Positions 1 through 12,382 of a stretch of DNA of 64,000 nt are shown here, in pieces (position 1 is the stretch's first letter; each line of letters begins with the position of its first letter). This DNA is from Plasmodiophora brassicae. Lineage: Eukaryota > Endomyxa > Phytomyxea > Plasmodiophorida > Plasmodiophoridae. Made by a program: the position numbers and the translations under genes. The stretch spans positions 558,001 to 622,000 of the forward strand of contig JASFAU010000013.1 in NCBI GenBank assembly GCA_039704465.1, given 5' to 3'. The notes under the pieces were generated by a model. That model saw only the letters and a program-made list of their open reading frames with translations, was not told the DNA's origin and did not search any database.

Positions 1-540
1 AACGGCAGGCTCGCGGCTTACCTACTATCTCGATCGAGATTGCGCCCGGCAGGTTTATAGCAAATATCTGAGCAGCGGCTCGACCTTCTGTCATCTCCCA
101 GATCGCGATACGTCGTCCATTGCAATGCTTCGTTTTCGGCCATGCCACTGTCGACCCGGTCCGAACACATACCCGAGCGCCCTGTTTCCTGCAGCAGGTC
201 TTCTCAATCGACGGCCAATATGTCGACGTCGTCTAGCTATAGAGCTGCTCAGCATTTAAGAGCATCTCCACCGGTGATCCATATCCATATATGGCCGTAA
301 ATCTGCAGATAATTACCGAGAAACTGCACCCCACTCGTTGCAAGATATGGATTACCTTTAAACCCGTAGCAGATTTGGACAGATCTGGAACGGATTTGAT
401 GATGGCAATAAAATGGAAGACAGCGCGACAACGTCGTCGACTCCTGCTCGCCGCGGAAAGGCGTTCTTCCAGAAAACTTCACGTCTTCTGAAGAGTGAAG
501 ACACCATCATCACCAAAGTGCACAAGGCCAGCAGTCATTT
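1..540. repeat. Left copy of ~540 bp inverted repeat
   Basis: The reverse complement of this stretch matches 12,383-12,927 at roughly 85% by eye, including the shared core tctcgatcgagattgcgccc. The match runs to the first base of the window, so the repeat may extend further left. Its inner end overlaps the first exon of the small gene starting at 413. The other copy ends 35 bp upstream of the lyase start codon, so this copy probably also holds an upstream region for an off-window gene on the minus strand. Confidence 0.85.
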
Positions 541-967
541 GCTGTACGGAGTGCGAAGGCGATGCTGATCACACGTCTGCTTGTGGTCGTGCTAGCTGCC
601 CTTGCGGCGTCTGACGATTCAGAAGGCATGCGGTGTCGTTTGCTAGATGGCGATACGCTGATGTCGACAGGCTGCTGTAGAAGTGCCTGCCTTGCCTGAC
701 AAAGCTGATGGAGGTGGTGAGTTCCCGGTGATAGAGCTAGGCGGAGAAGCCGTCAAGCTGGATTCCTTGGGCCCGATTGTGGTCAACCCAGATGGTGCGT
801 GTTATGCATTTGCGGCTACGCTTTAGTAATAATTCTGGTCAGGCACGATGAGGCGAATCACGAACTGGAACAAATTGACGCCGGAAGAGCAGGAACGGAC
901 GTTGCAGAAAATCGGGAAGCGAAACCGGGTTCGACAAGAGGATCTCGTAGAGAAGGCTGAGCTGTAG
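413..967 (+). CDS. Small conserved protein, LGPIVVN..DGT..RITNW family
   Basis: Four exons (413-543, 596-608, 671-794, 843-967) give 130 residues with closing frames; introns are 52, 62 and 48 nt. The C-terminal half carries LDSLGPIVVNPDGT, then RITNWNKLTPEEQERTL and KIGKRNRVRQ. I recognise this pattern from a short uncharacterised family common in fungi and other eukaryotes; no function is assigned. The N-terminus is basic and Ser/Thr-rich and lies inside the left inverted repeat. The second copy of that repeat has lost the matching ATG, so only this copy can encode the protein. The 13 nt second exon is chosen because it makes both introns normal in size; that part is inference. Confidence 0.62.
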
Positions 968-1637
968 ACTATAAACATTGCAGAACGTCTTAGGTTCGGC
1001 GGGGCTCCCAATGGCAGCGCACCGTAATCCATCAATCGTCCTGCCACAGGCTTCGAACGCAGTTCGCAGGCTACTGGGTCCAGGGGCGTAGGTACCCCCA
1101 GTTCAGTTACCAGGTGGGCGGCTTTCGCCCGCCTGGTCGGACTCGGGCTTGAGTTCTCCGACTCAGTTGTCACACCGTCCGAATCCTCTTCATATCCGTA
1201 CTGGTTTGCTTTGCCGATTTCACTGCACACATCATGAGACCTGCATGTCGAGTGGACTTCGATTTTCAGACTTACAGAAAGTAACTTCCTTCATCAACCC
1301 TTTGGCGAACCTTGCCGAGCAGAATGGTCGCCTACTGCGACGCTGTCCGACTCGTGCGCGTACGACGTATATTAAGTTGTCGTTGATGAAAGACGATCAC
1401 AAGCGGAATGCCCGTCTGAACGTACTACGTTGTCGTCCACCGGATTCCCGATGTCGGGTTTTAGTCGTGCCACGAGTGGAGTCTTCGGAGCTGCTTGCGG
1501 CCTTTTCCGTTGCAGGCGGTGCGTGCGCTACAATCATAGGGCCTATAGGGCGCAGCCAGCCCAGCCCACCGACAAAACTGCGTAAAATGTGCATCTACTG
1601 CGCCGAAGCTGTGCGTGGTGGGTCGTATGCTGGCGGA
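968..1637. other. Region without a supported gene
   Basis: This stretch lies between two plus-strand genes. A minus-strand reading from about 1,594 down to 1,090 contains a Ser/Glu-rich piece and an Arg-rich piece that could be exons of a small protein. I could not join them with clean splice sites, and nothing resembles a known family. It also holds the 5' region of the SUMO ligase gene. Confidence 0.4.
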
Positions 1638-3538
1638 ATGCAAGCGCCGGCGCCGGTGCCAGCGTCACCGTACGCAGCCGCCGCACAGCGGGCCGTGTCG
1701 GCCACGCCCCGATACGATCTCACCGTCAGCGAGATCGTCATGATGAGCCAGGTCCTTCCCGTGGTAAGGATCGAGTCGCGCCGGTCGCTGGATCGGACGT
1801 CGCTCCAGTCCTGACTGCGACCCTTTGCTGTAGTATGCGAACCGGGCACCCGATTTCGTGGAACGTTTCAGGAATCGCGAGTTTTATGGTTTCAGAGTTG
1901 ACGAGCTGCGAGCAATCATCAAGTTTATCAGGGATCGTCTCTACATGAGTAGGGTCGGCTTCCACGGCCTCCCCGCGTACGGCAGGAAGCAGGTGCTCAT
2001 TGATGGTACGTGGCGCGTCCCCTCATTATGCTCCGATCGCGTGTCTAAACGATTACGACAGGCCTGCACGCGTATCTCTGTGGGATTGCGAAACCCTGTG
2101 AAGCGCATCCACGAAATCGGGAATCTCCTTCAGTCATCGGCACACGTTTCATTACCGTTCCCAACAAGACGTGCACGTGCTATCCAATCAAGTCCTCTAA
2201 CCAGATTGATGCAACGGGTGGCATGGGGATGCACTGTCACTGCGTTTCTCATGGTCTGACTGTTTGAGTAGGCGAAGCCGATATTCTGAAACAGATTCAG
2301 GAACTGCCAACGTTCCGCGTCTGCGGCATCTTCCATCAGGAACCGGTCGTCCTCGCGCTCGGGTTCCTCCGAATCCATGAGGTCACGAAATTGTCGTTCA
2401 ATGCAACGACGGATATGTTATCCGGAATCGCATCTGGTAAAAAGAAGGTCGTCCTTAGGTGATCGTATATTGGTAACCTGGATGACGTCTGTGCCAAGCT
2501 CTGATGCCGATGATTGTAGACGGTTCTGTCCGACCATGAACAGATACGACAAAATCGACACCAGAATCGTCATTCGACTAAACGGGGTCGTCGTCGGCGT
2601 TCCACGGGTACGCGTTGCCTCCTGTCTATTGCGGATGCATATGATTGATTTCTGGCAGTATATCTATGAGAACCCGTTGAGGCCTGTTGATGTCGAGCCT
2701 GTCGACCTTACCAGTATGGTTCGAAATCCTATTATTCAGCATCTCGTGATGTCGTCGTCGGTCATGACGGGGATCATGGTGGTGCAAGTGGTCAGTGTCA
2801 CCTCTATCGAAGAAATTGCAGAGAAGATCAAGGGGAAAGGCATGCTTGAGAATCAACTTGTCGGAAGCCAGTCTTCCGGAGGTCCCCATTCAGAGGACGA
2901 CGACGTCTGTGATTCGAATATGCTGGTGTGTCTGCGGTGCCCTCTGTCGATGGCTCGCATGAAGGTTCTTCTGCGCGTGTATCGATAGGTTTCTGCTCTA
3001 ATTGCGCGCGTGAACAGGTTCCTGTTAGGAGCATCCATTGCAAACATCTACAATGCTTCGATCTCGAAGCCATGCTCATGTTCGGCAAGCAATACAGGAA
3101 GTGGTCATGTCCCGTCTGCAAGCAGCCGACGAACGGTGTGTCTCGAACCATCATCGAATTCGGCCCGCCGCCACTCATTGATGTGCCGTTAGTCGAAACC
3201 TTACGAGTCGATTCCTTCTTTGCCAAAGTTCTTGCTGGCGCGGGCCCTGATATAGAACAAGGTGGGTGTCCCTACTTATGTCGCGCGAGTCTGTTTGGAT
3301 TGACTGTTAATTAGCGAATATCCATGTTGATGGCTCCATTGAGTACGTTGATCCGGAGGCGGAGAAGAAGCGCCAAGAGGCTCAGCTGGAGCGCCTGAAC
3401 AAGCGGCGTAAGATTATGGCTGAAAACGGCACACAGCCGCTCGCCGATGATGGATCGAACGATGCGGTTGTGCTGAGCGACCTTGCTGATGCCGCGGTGA
3501 TCGGGTCGAGTTTCGATTGCCCAGTTGTACTTGATTAA
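1638..3538 (+). CDS. PIAS/Siz-type SUMO E3 ligase
   Basis: Eight exons with introns 1764-1833, 2006-2061, 2218-2271, 2459-2519, 2608-2658, 2965-3017 and 3262-3314 give 500 residues and close in frame. Domain order is SAP-like (FRVDELRAIIKF, residues about 53-85), PINIT (ELPTFRV to DLTSMVR), then an SP-RING/MIZ finger with CKHLQCFDLEAML and WSCPVC. The segment after the finger (DGSIEYVDPE) also matches the family. In known members the SP-RING recruits the SUMO E2 and the SAP domain binds DNA in the nucleus. Plant Siz proteins carry a PHD finger between SAP and PINIT; none is visible here. The start is the in-frame ATG that opens exon 1; a slightly earlier ATG is possible. Confidence 0.88.
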
Positions 3539-3877
3539 CATTATACCGTCTGTATCTATATCGTTTCATGGTTCCTCGAGGTTGTGAGCGTGTCTTTCAG
3601 TGTGCGTCCAGTAGCAAACAAACGGCCTTGTCGTCGTCTATTGGCATAACAAGGACCTGGCTGCCTAAGATCGGCATGTCCGGTAGTATATATGCCATAC
3701 ATCTTCTATTCCGCTCTGCCTGTAAATGGCAGATGTTACTGGGTCCTACATCGGCGGGCAACGCCTGCGTATAGTAAAATGAACGAACAGTTAGCCTGTG
3801 TGACTGCTGACAGTCCGAACGTAAGTAGTATACGATCTGGTTGTTGCCCGGCTGGGTCGCAACCTGAGACACGGACG
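3539..3877. other. Intergenic, possible 5' leader of GNA1
   Basis: No independent gene is supported. An upstream in-frame ATG at 3779 is followed by a strong donor (gtaagt) at 3821, so the acetyltransferase leader may contain an optional 48 nt intron. Confidence 0.4.
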
Positions 3878-4508
3878 ATGGATGACGGCACATCGTTGCG
3901 CCTGCGGGATCTCGAACCGGGCGACTTCAACAAGGGGTACATTGCCCTCCTGCAACAGTTGACCGATGTCGGCGATGTCGACTTCGCCGCGTTCTCTGCC
4001 CAGTTCAGCGCCATGGACAGGGGTTCGTACAAGACCGTCGTTATCGAGGACACGTCAATCAGCAAGGTTATCGCCAGCGCCACTGTTTTCGTCGAACGTA
4101 AATTCATCCACTCCTGCGGAAAGGTGCTGCGACTTGCCGCACGGTCCGCCCTTGGCATTAACGATGTGGTACCCCGCCAGGTTGGCCATATTGAAGACGT
4201 TGTTACGAGTTCCGACTACCGAGGCAAGAGGTACGCACGGGCCACGACATGCTGTTCGAATTGCTGACGTGATGGGACGTCTGCGCGTAGGCTTGGTCAT
4301 CGCGTTGTCGACAGCTGCGTCAAATGGGCATTCGCAGCTGGATGCTATAAGGCATATCAGGAGGGTACCCTTATGCTGCAGGCGTGCCTTACGGTCCTGA
4401 ATGTAGGTGATTCTGGACTGCAAACCAGAGCTGAAGCAGTTCTACGAGAAGGTCGGGTTCGAGCACCGCCAGATTCAAATGTCGATCTACGACCTGGCGG
4501 CCCCCTAG
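3878..4508 (+). CDS. GNA1: Glucosamine-6-phosphate N-acetyltransferase
   Basis: Four exons (introns 4124-4180, 4231-4290, 4352-4406) give 152 residues, the usual GNA1 size. The GNAT fold is recognisable: LRLRDLEPGDF at the start, GHIEDVVTSSDYRGKR (acetyl-CoA loop), then GCYKVILDC and FYEKVGFE at the end. The enzyme acetylates glucosamine-6-phosphate in the cytosolic route to UDP-GlcNAc, which feeds chitin, glycan and GPI-anchor synthesis. The third intron begins with GC instead of GT; splicing there is required to join GCYK to VILDC. The ATG at 3878 is preferred because it gives the family-typical N-terminus. Confidence 0.93.
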
Positions 4509-4605
4509 CACGCCTATCGTATACCTACATACACGGGGCTAGGTAGCGTTCCCCCCTTTCTGGCGGTACCGACCGATCCCTCGCTCGGCCTAATAGACGT
4601 CCGCC

Positions 4606-7600
4606 ATGCGCCATGTGCGACAGGAAGGCGAACGGCAGGCGAACGCGGCAACCGTCAACGACCTACAGGTTCAGATCCCGCCCGGCCGGTCGCTGTCGCC
4701 AAAGGCGCCGACACCGCGCCGGCATCGTTATCTGGTGCGGCGACCCCAGACCGGATTGCGAAGTTCCGGTGCCCCGCCATGGGGCATCTCTGTTCTCGAT
4801 GCGCGCCCGTTGTCGAACGCTCCGGATGACGCCAGTCTGGGCATCGGATCGCAGACGCCGGCGTCGGCGACTCCTCGTCCGTCGCGACGACCGCGACGGA
4901 CGCCCCGGCCCGATACGGACCGCCGACCCAACACGGCACCCATCGCGGCCGGACATCGTCTTCTCGACCAGATCAAGCTCGGCCTGCACCAGCAGCAACA
5001 GGACCTGGAAAACGAAGCTGCCAGGGTCCCGATGACGCCTAAGCGTATCGAAGGTGCGTTTGCGAAACTCGCCAGCGTCCTTCTCGGTCCCTGATGCCGG
5101 CGGCAGGCCAACTGGACCTGGTGCATTGGGAGACGGTTCGTACAGGATCATCGGGGCACGCCTCGGCCCGGCATGTGGTCAGCGGTGGCCGATTCCGGCC
5201 GCTGGACGGTCCCGACATCTCCAAGGAGATCGAGGCGCTCGACGACGAGGACGGCGAGCTGACGGGCGCCTGCCTGCGCGACTGGCTGAAATCGTACCAT
5301 GACGAGAGCACCATGTTCACGTCACTGGCCGTCTACATCGAGATCAAGATGCGGGAGGTCCGCCATGCGACCAGGAACGTGCCCATGCCGAACGCGTTCC
5401 GGACCGCCGTTTGCTGCGACATGATGCGGAAACTGGCCACGTGCATGGGCGGGTTCCGCGACGCCTTCGAGATGATCTCCCTGGAGATCTACAGGTCCAT
5501 CTACCGCGACTACCAACCGGGAACCTTCGACGTGTTCCAGGGCACCCCGTTCTACGTGGAGACTCGTCACATGAAGAAGGTCGCCGACGACAAGCAGAAC
5601 GAGATCGCGCGCCTGCAGAACGAGATTGAGATCCGGAAGGCGCGCGCGGAGACGGCCGTCGCCAACCTCGACAAGATCGTCAACAAGTGGTCGTCGTCGA
5701 TCCTCGTGTCGTCTTTCCGCCAATGGCGCATGTACGTCGGCGGCCGCAAGGACAAGTTCAAGCGCCTCTCGGTACGCCATTGTGGCCCGCACATGCCCCC
5801 ATGGTTCCTCATCGCGCGCGCCCGTGTTCCCCGCAGAAATACTTCCGCAAGTCGAACATGCAGAAAGAACTGGTATATGCATATCGCGGGACAGGGCGAT
5901 GCAGGCCGCGCGGCGTGTCTCTCTGACTGTGGGCCACGGTGCAGTTCCTGCGGTGGAAGGCGGTCACGACGAAGAGCCTGGGCGTGAAGCTGCGCGCGCT
6001 GCAGGCGCGGCACCGTGAGATGCAGCAGCAGCTCGAGGCGCGCGTCGAAGCGCTCGTCGAGGAGCGCGACGTCCAGAAGCAGTCGCTGGTGGCGATCGCC
6101 GGGCGCCTGGCCGTCAGCGAGGCCGACAACGAGGCGCTGCGCGGCCAGCTCGCCATGTCGACCGACGAGGTCGTCAGCAACATGAAGACGGCCATGGCCG
6201 CGTTCCAGGTCGAGTACTTCCGGTTCACGATCGCCGCGATCGGCGAGCGCCTGCGCGCCGCACGGGAAGAGCTGGTCGCGACGTTCCAGTCGGAAGCGCT
6301 CTGCGATGCGTTCATGCTGCTCGCGCCCGGCGAAGAAACGTTCAGCGAGGCGAACCTTCTGGCGCTGGTCCCCGAGGACCTCGTCCTCCGCTGGGTGAAT
6401 CACCGTCTGCGTCACATCAAGGACGAGCGCGTTCGACCCGTCGATGACCTGTCGATATCGTTCCAGAGCGGGACGACGCTGATCTTCCTGCTGAACCTGG
6501 CGGCGCCCACCGTCATTACGCTGCATTCGCTGGAGGATCCCGACCCGCGCGAACGCCTACGAGATGCACTGGCAGCGGCCGCCGACGTTGGGGCGAACGA
6601 TGGCCCACTTGCCGTGACCGCCGACGTGTTCGAGAACAAAGCCGACCTGACGTTCGTCTTGCTGGCGAGGCTGATGGCCCTGTTCCCAGGTGTGCACCCT
6701 AGGAAGCAGGTCATCAACGAGGAGCTGGTCGCGCTGGACGCCACGATTCACCGCTGGGAGAAGCTTCGCCGGTCGAGGAAGGGCAAGACGCCCGACGAGC
6801 TGGCCGCGTTCTCGACATCGGTGAACGAAGCCGTGACAATGGTCGGCGACGCCGTGCAGAAGTTGCACAGTCGTCACCGGCTATGGGAGGCGATCGTCTC
6901 GAAGGTGGCCGGGATGGCCATGACGATGCTAGCGGCGCGTATGCGCGGCGACCCGATCGTCGTGAACGACGCCCGGGAGAACATGGACCTGGCGCAGTAC
7001 AGGACGATTGTGCGATGGAAGTACGAGGAGCTGGTCCCGCAGGTGCTGTCGGCACAGGAGGAGATCGCCAGGGTCCAGGTCCTCCTGGACAAGTACGCCG
7101 TCGCCAACCGCAAGATCTTCAGGCACTATGCCGCCGCCGAAGGCGTCGGCAGCACCATGTCCCTGAACGAGTTCGTCAAGTTCGTCCAGGACGCCAAGCT
7201 CGTCGGCAAGACGCTGAAGATGCCACAGGTCGGCGACCGTGGCTGGGTTGCGTGCAGTGAAGGTTCACCACAGTGCGTGTGCCCCTGCACAGGTGGAGCG
7301 CATCTTCCAGTTGGCGAATTCCGACGCCAGCGTCGAGGCGGAGGCCCCTGCAGCGCCCGACGATGCCGGCGCGGGCGCGCAGGCCGCCGACGACGATGAC
7401 GTGATCGACGATGTCGAGAACCCCGACGAGGAGCTGGTCCCCCGGGAATTCGTCGAATGTCTGGTGCGGTTGGCCGTCCGCAAGTTCGCCAAGCCGATGT
7501 CGGTCGCAGACCGCCTGCAGATGCTGATGGAAAACTACGTGTTGAAGAACGCCATGCGATCGGAACGCTTCCGTGAGGACATTTGCTCGGTGAAGGTCAG

Positions 7601-8109
7601 GGATGTGTTCGACCGTTACCGATCCTGCTTGAAATGCATCTTCCGATATTACGGTACGTGACCTGTGGCTTCGTGGTGGGCGTTTCCCCTGACGTCGGAC
7701 AGCATCGGGAGGCAAGAACCCGAAGAAGAGCGAGAGGCGGGAGAAGTCGTGGATCAAGGACGACACGATCAGCATGACGAATTTTCATCTGCTCGTCAAG
7801 GAGTGCGCCTGGGTGGACGCGACGTTCTCGCTGTCGCACGTCGGCGTGATCTTCAACAACATCCAGCGCATGGAGGAGGATGAGGCGGCCGACGTGCACA
7901 CCGAGCTGGTCTACGACGAGTTCATAGAAGGCCTGGCGGCGATTGCCGTCATGAAGATCCCGAACCCGTACGTCGAGCTCGATACGCGAATCGAGGATTT
8001 CATCACCACCAGGCTACTCACGCCATTGGGCAAGCTTAACCACATTACGGGCCTGAAGAAGCTAGTCCACAAGGTCAAGGGCTCCAAAGCAACCAGTAAA
8101 GAAGCCTAG
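4606..8109 (+). CDS. Large coiled-coil protein with calponin-homology-like domain
   Basis: Six exons (introns 5054-5106, 5772-5836, 5873-5944, 7229-7292, about 7654-7711) give about 1,063 residues. The N-terminus is basic and disordered; long coiled coils follow. Around residues 520-635 a CH-like domain is suggested by ALVPEDLVLRWVNHRLR, FLLNLAAP and VLLARLMALFPG, resembling fimbrin-type actin-binding modules. The C-terminal third holds two repeats of an EF-hand-like unit, IFRHYAA..TMSLNEFVKFVQD and IFRYY..ISMTNFHLLVKE, without a complete Ca-binding loop. Such layouts occur in protist flagellar or cytoskeletal proteins; the exact role is unknown. The last intron could instead end at 7702. Confidence 0.72.
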
Positions 8110-8210
8110 CCAGCTAATTCCACCATCTGAGCACTGAAGGAGACAGCAACCGTGAGGAAGTGGACCATGGTGAACGTTCGTTTAGAAGCAGATTGACCGG
8201 AGAAAGCGTA

Positions 8211-9123
8211 TCACAGAATGCTAGGCGCGACAAAGTCTTCGGCCTTCTCGTGATCCGTCGGGATGGCGGTCGCCTCGTAACGGGCATCGACAATGCCACG
8301 CCGGTTCTGAGTCGCTTCACCCCTGAAACAAATGCTGTGCAGACGCTGTCAGTCGACAAGTCCAGTGGGGATGATTTCAGTCGACGTACTAGCGGATCTG
8401 GGTGTTGTCGCCACCATACGACGCAGGGAAGTGCATCGTAACGCTGCTGACGTTAAAGAATTTCTGAGGCCTGGCAGCACATCCCGCTAAGTCCCAAGAA
8501 GAACCTGCGGCGAAACCGGACAGACTTGACAGGATACTCGACATTGGACGCACGGGAAGGATCGGCGACAAGTTCAATGACCTGAAGAGGCGTGAGCTCA
8601 GCGACCGTCGAGAAGTCGAGGTCGTCGCGATTCGCGAACCTACACACGACCTAGTCAGCAGTCAACTAAGCAGGCATATCGCAATAGACGATACCGACAG
8701 GCGAACGGAGCTGGGGGACGTAGATGGAGTGCCACCGATGACTGTAATGTTACGAAGGCGAACCTGCTGGGTGAATGGCACATAGAGAAGCAGTTCGGGA
8801 TCGTCGTCATCGCTCTCCAGAAGAGCTGCCGCCGACATCTCGTCCCGCGTCTCCCAGGCGCGGAACACGTTACGCCCCGAATCCGGAACGCGTTCGTTCA
8901 GGCACACGACACCTTCGATATCAATGCATCCCTGCGCGGGACGTTAGGTCACCCGGTAACTGTCGCCCGGCGGCGGACGCAAGCTGTACCAGAAGCGTCT
9001 CGCCCGCGACAGCGGACTCTACATGCAGTGTCAGGCACGCGTGCACTCACCACCACGGCGATGCACTGAACCGATGTGTGAGTGGACGCCGCCGATGCCA
9101 CAACAGGGCCCGCCACCGCTCAT
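8211..9123 (-). CDS. PITH-domain protein, PITHD1-like
   Basis: Read on the minus strand, six exons give 209 residues, almost the length of human PITHD1. Introns are 9019-9071, 8932-8989, 8640-8698, 8464-8521 and 8335-8389 (53-59 nt). Diagnostic pieces are a Gly/Cys/His-rich start (MSGGGPCCGIGGVHSHI), CLNERVPDSGRNVFRAWE, LESDDDDPELLLYVPF, YPVKSKFFNVSSVTMHFP, and YGGDNTQIRYICFRGE. PITH domains bind the proteasome in thioredoxin-like relatives; PITHD1-type proteins lack the thioredoxin part, as here. It stands head-to-head with CSN8, with about 300 bp between start codons that could hold a shared promoter. Confidence 0.9.
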
Positions 9124-9420
9124 GACCGGCGACGAACGAACCCTTCGCCGAACTCCGTCAGCTGCAGTTCTGGCGCTGTCTCCCTCCAAAACATTCAACG
9201 GAAACCCGACACGGGACGTGGACCACCCGGCAACGTCAACGTTGTTCGTTTCGACAGTGCTGAAAGGTACCGCTCCTCTACATGGACGGCGCCAACGCAA
9301 ATTGTGAAACAAGACGGCGTCGGCCAATGCTTGTTTGACGCAGGTTCGTGGGCACTTGGGTTGACTATAGATATCGTGGCGCTGCCGCTGGTACGTACGC
9401 AGTCAGGCGCGCTGTAGGTG

Positions 9421-10212
9421 ATGCGGCCGATCATGGACTACGATGCCGCGCTGGACCGATGCTACGAGGCGGAGCTGGATCCATCGGTATGCAGCCCCGT
9501 TCAGCCGGGGTCGGGAGGGTGACAGTGGCCGCAGATGGATAGGGACCAGGCGGCGGCGTTCTACCTGCAGCACGCCGTCATCTGCCTGATTCGCAACGAG
9601 GTCCTGCAGTTCAAGTTGCTCTGGGCGCGTGCCCCAAAGGACGTCCGGTCGGTGAAAGAACTGATGCAGGTGCACACCCTGGCGGCGTGTTTGCATAAGC
9701 GCGAGTTCGCCAATGTGAAATTGCTTGTCGCCGTCACAACTGGGGCGCGTTCTGATTAATGCTGTCCCAGTTCTGGAGCGAACAGAGTTCGATGTCGTGG
9801 GACGACGACCTTCGCCCAATGATCAACGATATGACATGTTGGTGGATGGAAATGGTTGCCGTGTCAAGCGTTTGACGTGGACAATAGTGGCCGTTCGCGA
9901 ACGTCTGATCCGATTCTTGTCGGAAGCGTTTTCGAGGCTCGACATATCGTATGCGAGTCAGTTTCTCGGTATGTGGGTGCTCGAACACGTCATCGCGTGA
10001 TGTGCGTCTTATTCTGTGGAGGTTCGGATTCGGCCGACGAGACGATCGCTTTGTTTGCTGGGTGCTCGGTCCAGAATGATGAAGAGACCGATCTGCCCAA
10101 GTACATCATCCCAAGCAGACAGGAGCCAGCAGGGAGGCGCCGGCAGGTTGGCATTGAACACTTGAACGGCTTCGTTAAGTACGTCCTCCAGCTAGACAAG
10201 GCAGCCGCCTGA
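9421..10212 (+). CDS. CSN8: COP9 signalosome subunit 8
   Basis: Five exons with introns 9487-9534, 9715-9770, 9838-9887 and 9969-10021 give 194 residues. The order matches CSN8: an N-terminal helical segment (YDAALDRCYEAELDPS), AFYLQHAVICLIRNEVLQ with LLWARAPKDV, then FLSEAFSRLDISYASQFLG and ETIALFAG, ending in the usual IIPSR...LNGFVKYVLQL tail. CSN8 is a PCI-type subunit of the complex that removes NEDD8 from cullins. The third intron donor was placed so that the helix before VRERLIRFL keeps frame. Subunit assignment rests on overall pattern, since this family diverges quickly. Confidence 0.8.
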
Positions 10213-10376
10213 CAAACTTCGACCACACCATTAAACATGAATGCAAGTTTACCCAATGAGTTAAGACAATTATAGGACTTGTGACGAACCACGTCACACA
10301 TAGTCTTTGGCTAACTGCTTCGCCCTGTCAAATTCTTGGAGACGTGCTTCTAGGAACCCGTCCTGCCATCGAACAA

Positions 10377-11856
10377 TTACTGCTCAATTCCTTGTGAAGG
10401 CAAACAGCCGCTGCTGACCTTCATCGGCTTGCAGCGGGCCAGCTCGTGCTGAATCACCTCTTGGATTTCAACTACCGACGAACGATCAATTAGCCCGGCC
10501 TTAAGCGATTCGACGGCAGCCTCCAGGTAACTATTGCAGACAGCATAGGTTAGCAAAGGACACGCGGCACCTGAAAGAAGAAGTACCTATCGAACACAAG
10601 GATGGCAGAGGACCTCAGCTGTGCTCGCCTGCAAATTTAATACATCAGTCCCTGAAACATGTGCAAAGGATGACGTTATCGGATACTTGTCGGCAGGCGT
10701 CTTGTACACGTTCTGCTTGCTGACGACATCGTGAATCAAAACGAGTTTTACGTGACTACTCGACTTCAGCATCATTTCGGCGAGTCGGACGTCGCCCTGC
10801 CCGCTGTCCCCAACAAAGACGAACCTACATCCGCGGTGAGCACAACTGACGACGTCTAGTAACAGACATATCACCTGAATTCGGGATAAAACTTCTCCAA
10901 CGACGTGAACGATTCAAACTTCAACGCGGCCATCTGCGCGTGTGAGGCCAGATGGAAGAATGAGCCGGACACTACGGTCGACGTCTCCACGCCCATACGT
11001 TCCAGCTGCTTGTGGGTGAAGAGTGTCACAGCGCGAGGTCGAGCGGTAAGGAAAACAACGCCTCCACCAGGCCGCTGAGCAAGCGCCCGAAGGAACGTGG
11101 TCATTCCGGGATACAGAACCCTGGCCGGAAAGCTACGGTCGTGGATGGAGGCGTAGAGCGTGTCGTCGATATCGGAAATCGCCAGAATCGGCCTTTCGTC
11201 TTCAGGAGCGGTCTCCTGTTTCGAGATGTGATCGAAGATTTGTTCCAGGTCGTCCTGCACGGTGACGACAATGAGACGCCGGGCGTATCCGGCATGCAGA
11301 CGGCATTGCGAACCGGTTCGAACAGTCGGGCGCAATCGACAACGGTGTACCGCTGGCTAAGGTCTATGCCGCGCTTGAGACACGTCAGTTCATGGCCCGA
11401 CGTGCTCAACAGGAGAGTCTTTAGCCTATGCAGCGCGATACAATCGGCAAACGAGGCGAAACCGAATCCGTGCAACGTACACAGCGCGGTCGTTGGCCGA
11501 CTTTGGCGATAGGTTCGTGGCCAGCGCCAACTTCGACTCCAGGTTCAGTTCCTGGACGCGCTCACGAACGACAACGTCCAGGAATTCACGTCTGCGCCAT
11601 AACAGACTTAGCATTGGGCGCGACAGCACGGGCAGCAAGGAACGCACCGTAACCGTGGCCCGAACATGGACCTGTTCACCTGCAGGACGTAGCGTCGCAT
11701 GGCAGTGCTGCACGCGATCGCATTGAGCTGGGGCGCGTCGGCCGCCTTCACCGACTCCATCAGGCGGCCGCCACGCGTCGATCGTGGGACGTGCCGGGAC
11801 AGGCCCTTGATCAGGCCACGGGTCCACGATGACGCCCATTTCGCCGGCGTCATCAT
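10377..11856 (-). CDS. App1-like phosphatidate phosphatase domain protein
   Basis: Seven exons on the minus strand (introns 11607-11647, 11426-11480, 11255-11301, 10825-10874, 10629-10686, 10531-10586) give 390 residues. The HAD-type motif DIDDTLYAS, then VVFLTARP, LKF..LEKFYPEF and FVFVGDSGQGD define the DUF2183/App1 catalytic domain. VFDSYLEAAVESLKAGL near the end also fits the family. Yeast App1 dephosphorylates phosphatidic acid at actin patches. The N-terminal 130 residues contain a conserved-looking helical region but no C2 or other named domain that I can see. The first intron (41 nt) is the least certain. Confidence 0.84.
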
Positions 11857-12382
11857 GCCCCGTCGGCGGCCGCCGCAACTATGTGCAACGTGTCGCCGTA
11901 TAATCGCCTCCCGCTCCCTGCTGCCACAGTTTCCCCAACCGACACCCTGCATACGCATACACACACACACACAGCTGGGGACATTCACGTCACAAATGGG
12001 GATTCAGAGTTGGACGGCAAGCTCAGATAAAGGTTGGTGTAGTGAGAATTGGGAGTTCTCCCAGCGGTGTCCGAGGCATTCATCACACGGGAGAAGTGTC
12101 GACGCCATGGGCTCATGGAGTCATCGGACGAGTCTGACGGGTTCCTATTGTCGTCGAGAGCGACGATGGCTACGACGATGTGGACCTTGGGCCCGTTGTT
12201 GCTATAACATGTCAGGAGTCAGCGTCGCGGGTCAACGAGCGCCTTACTCATGCAGGTCGAGAACCGCAGGAGGACCTTCTGAATGTCGTTCTGCTACCTG
12301 ACCTGGATTACGACCTTGAACAAACGCCGGCGTGACCTTGGTCAAGCGGAGGAACTTGTCAGTATCACGAGTAAAGTTCCTG
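11857..12382. other. Intergenic stretch
   Basis: No gene is supported. It contains a short CA run near 11,956-11,970 and open stretches in several frames without family resemblance. It includes the 5' flank of the App1-like gene. Confidence 0.5.

Noticed and set aside
9031..9050. A 32 nt intron in the PITH gene ending at 9050
   Set aside because: An upstream donor at 9071 gives a 53 nt intron in the right phase and a better N-terminus.
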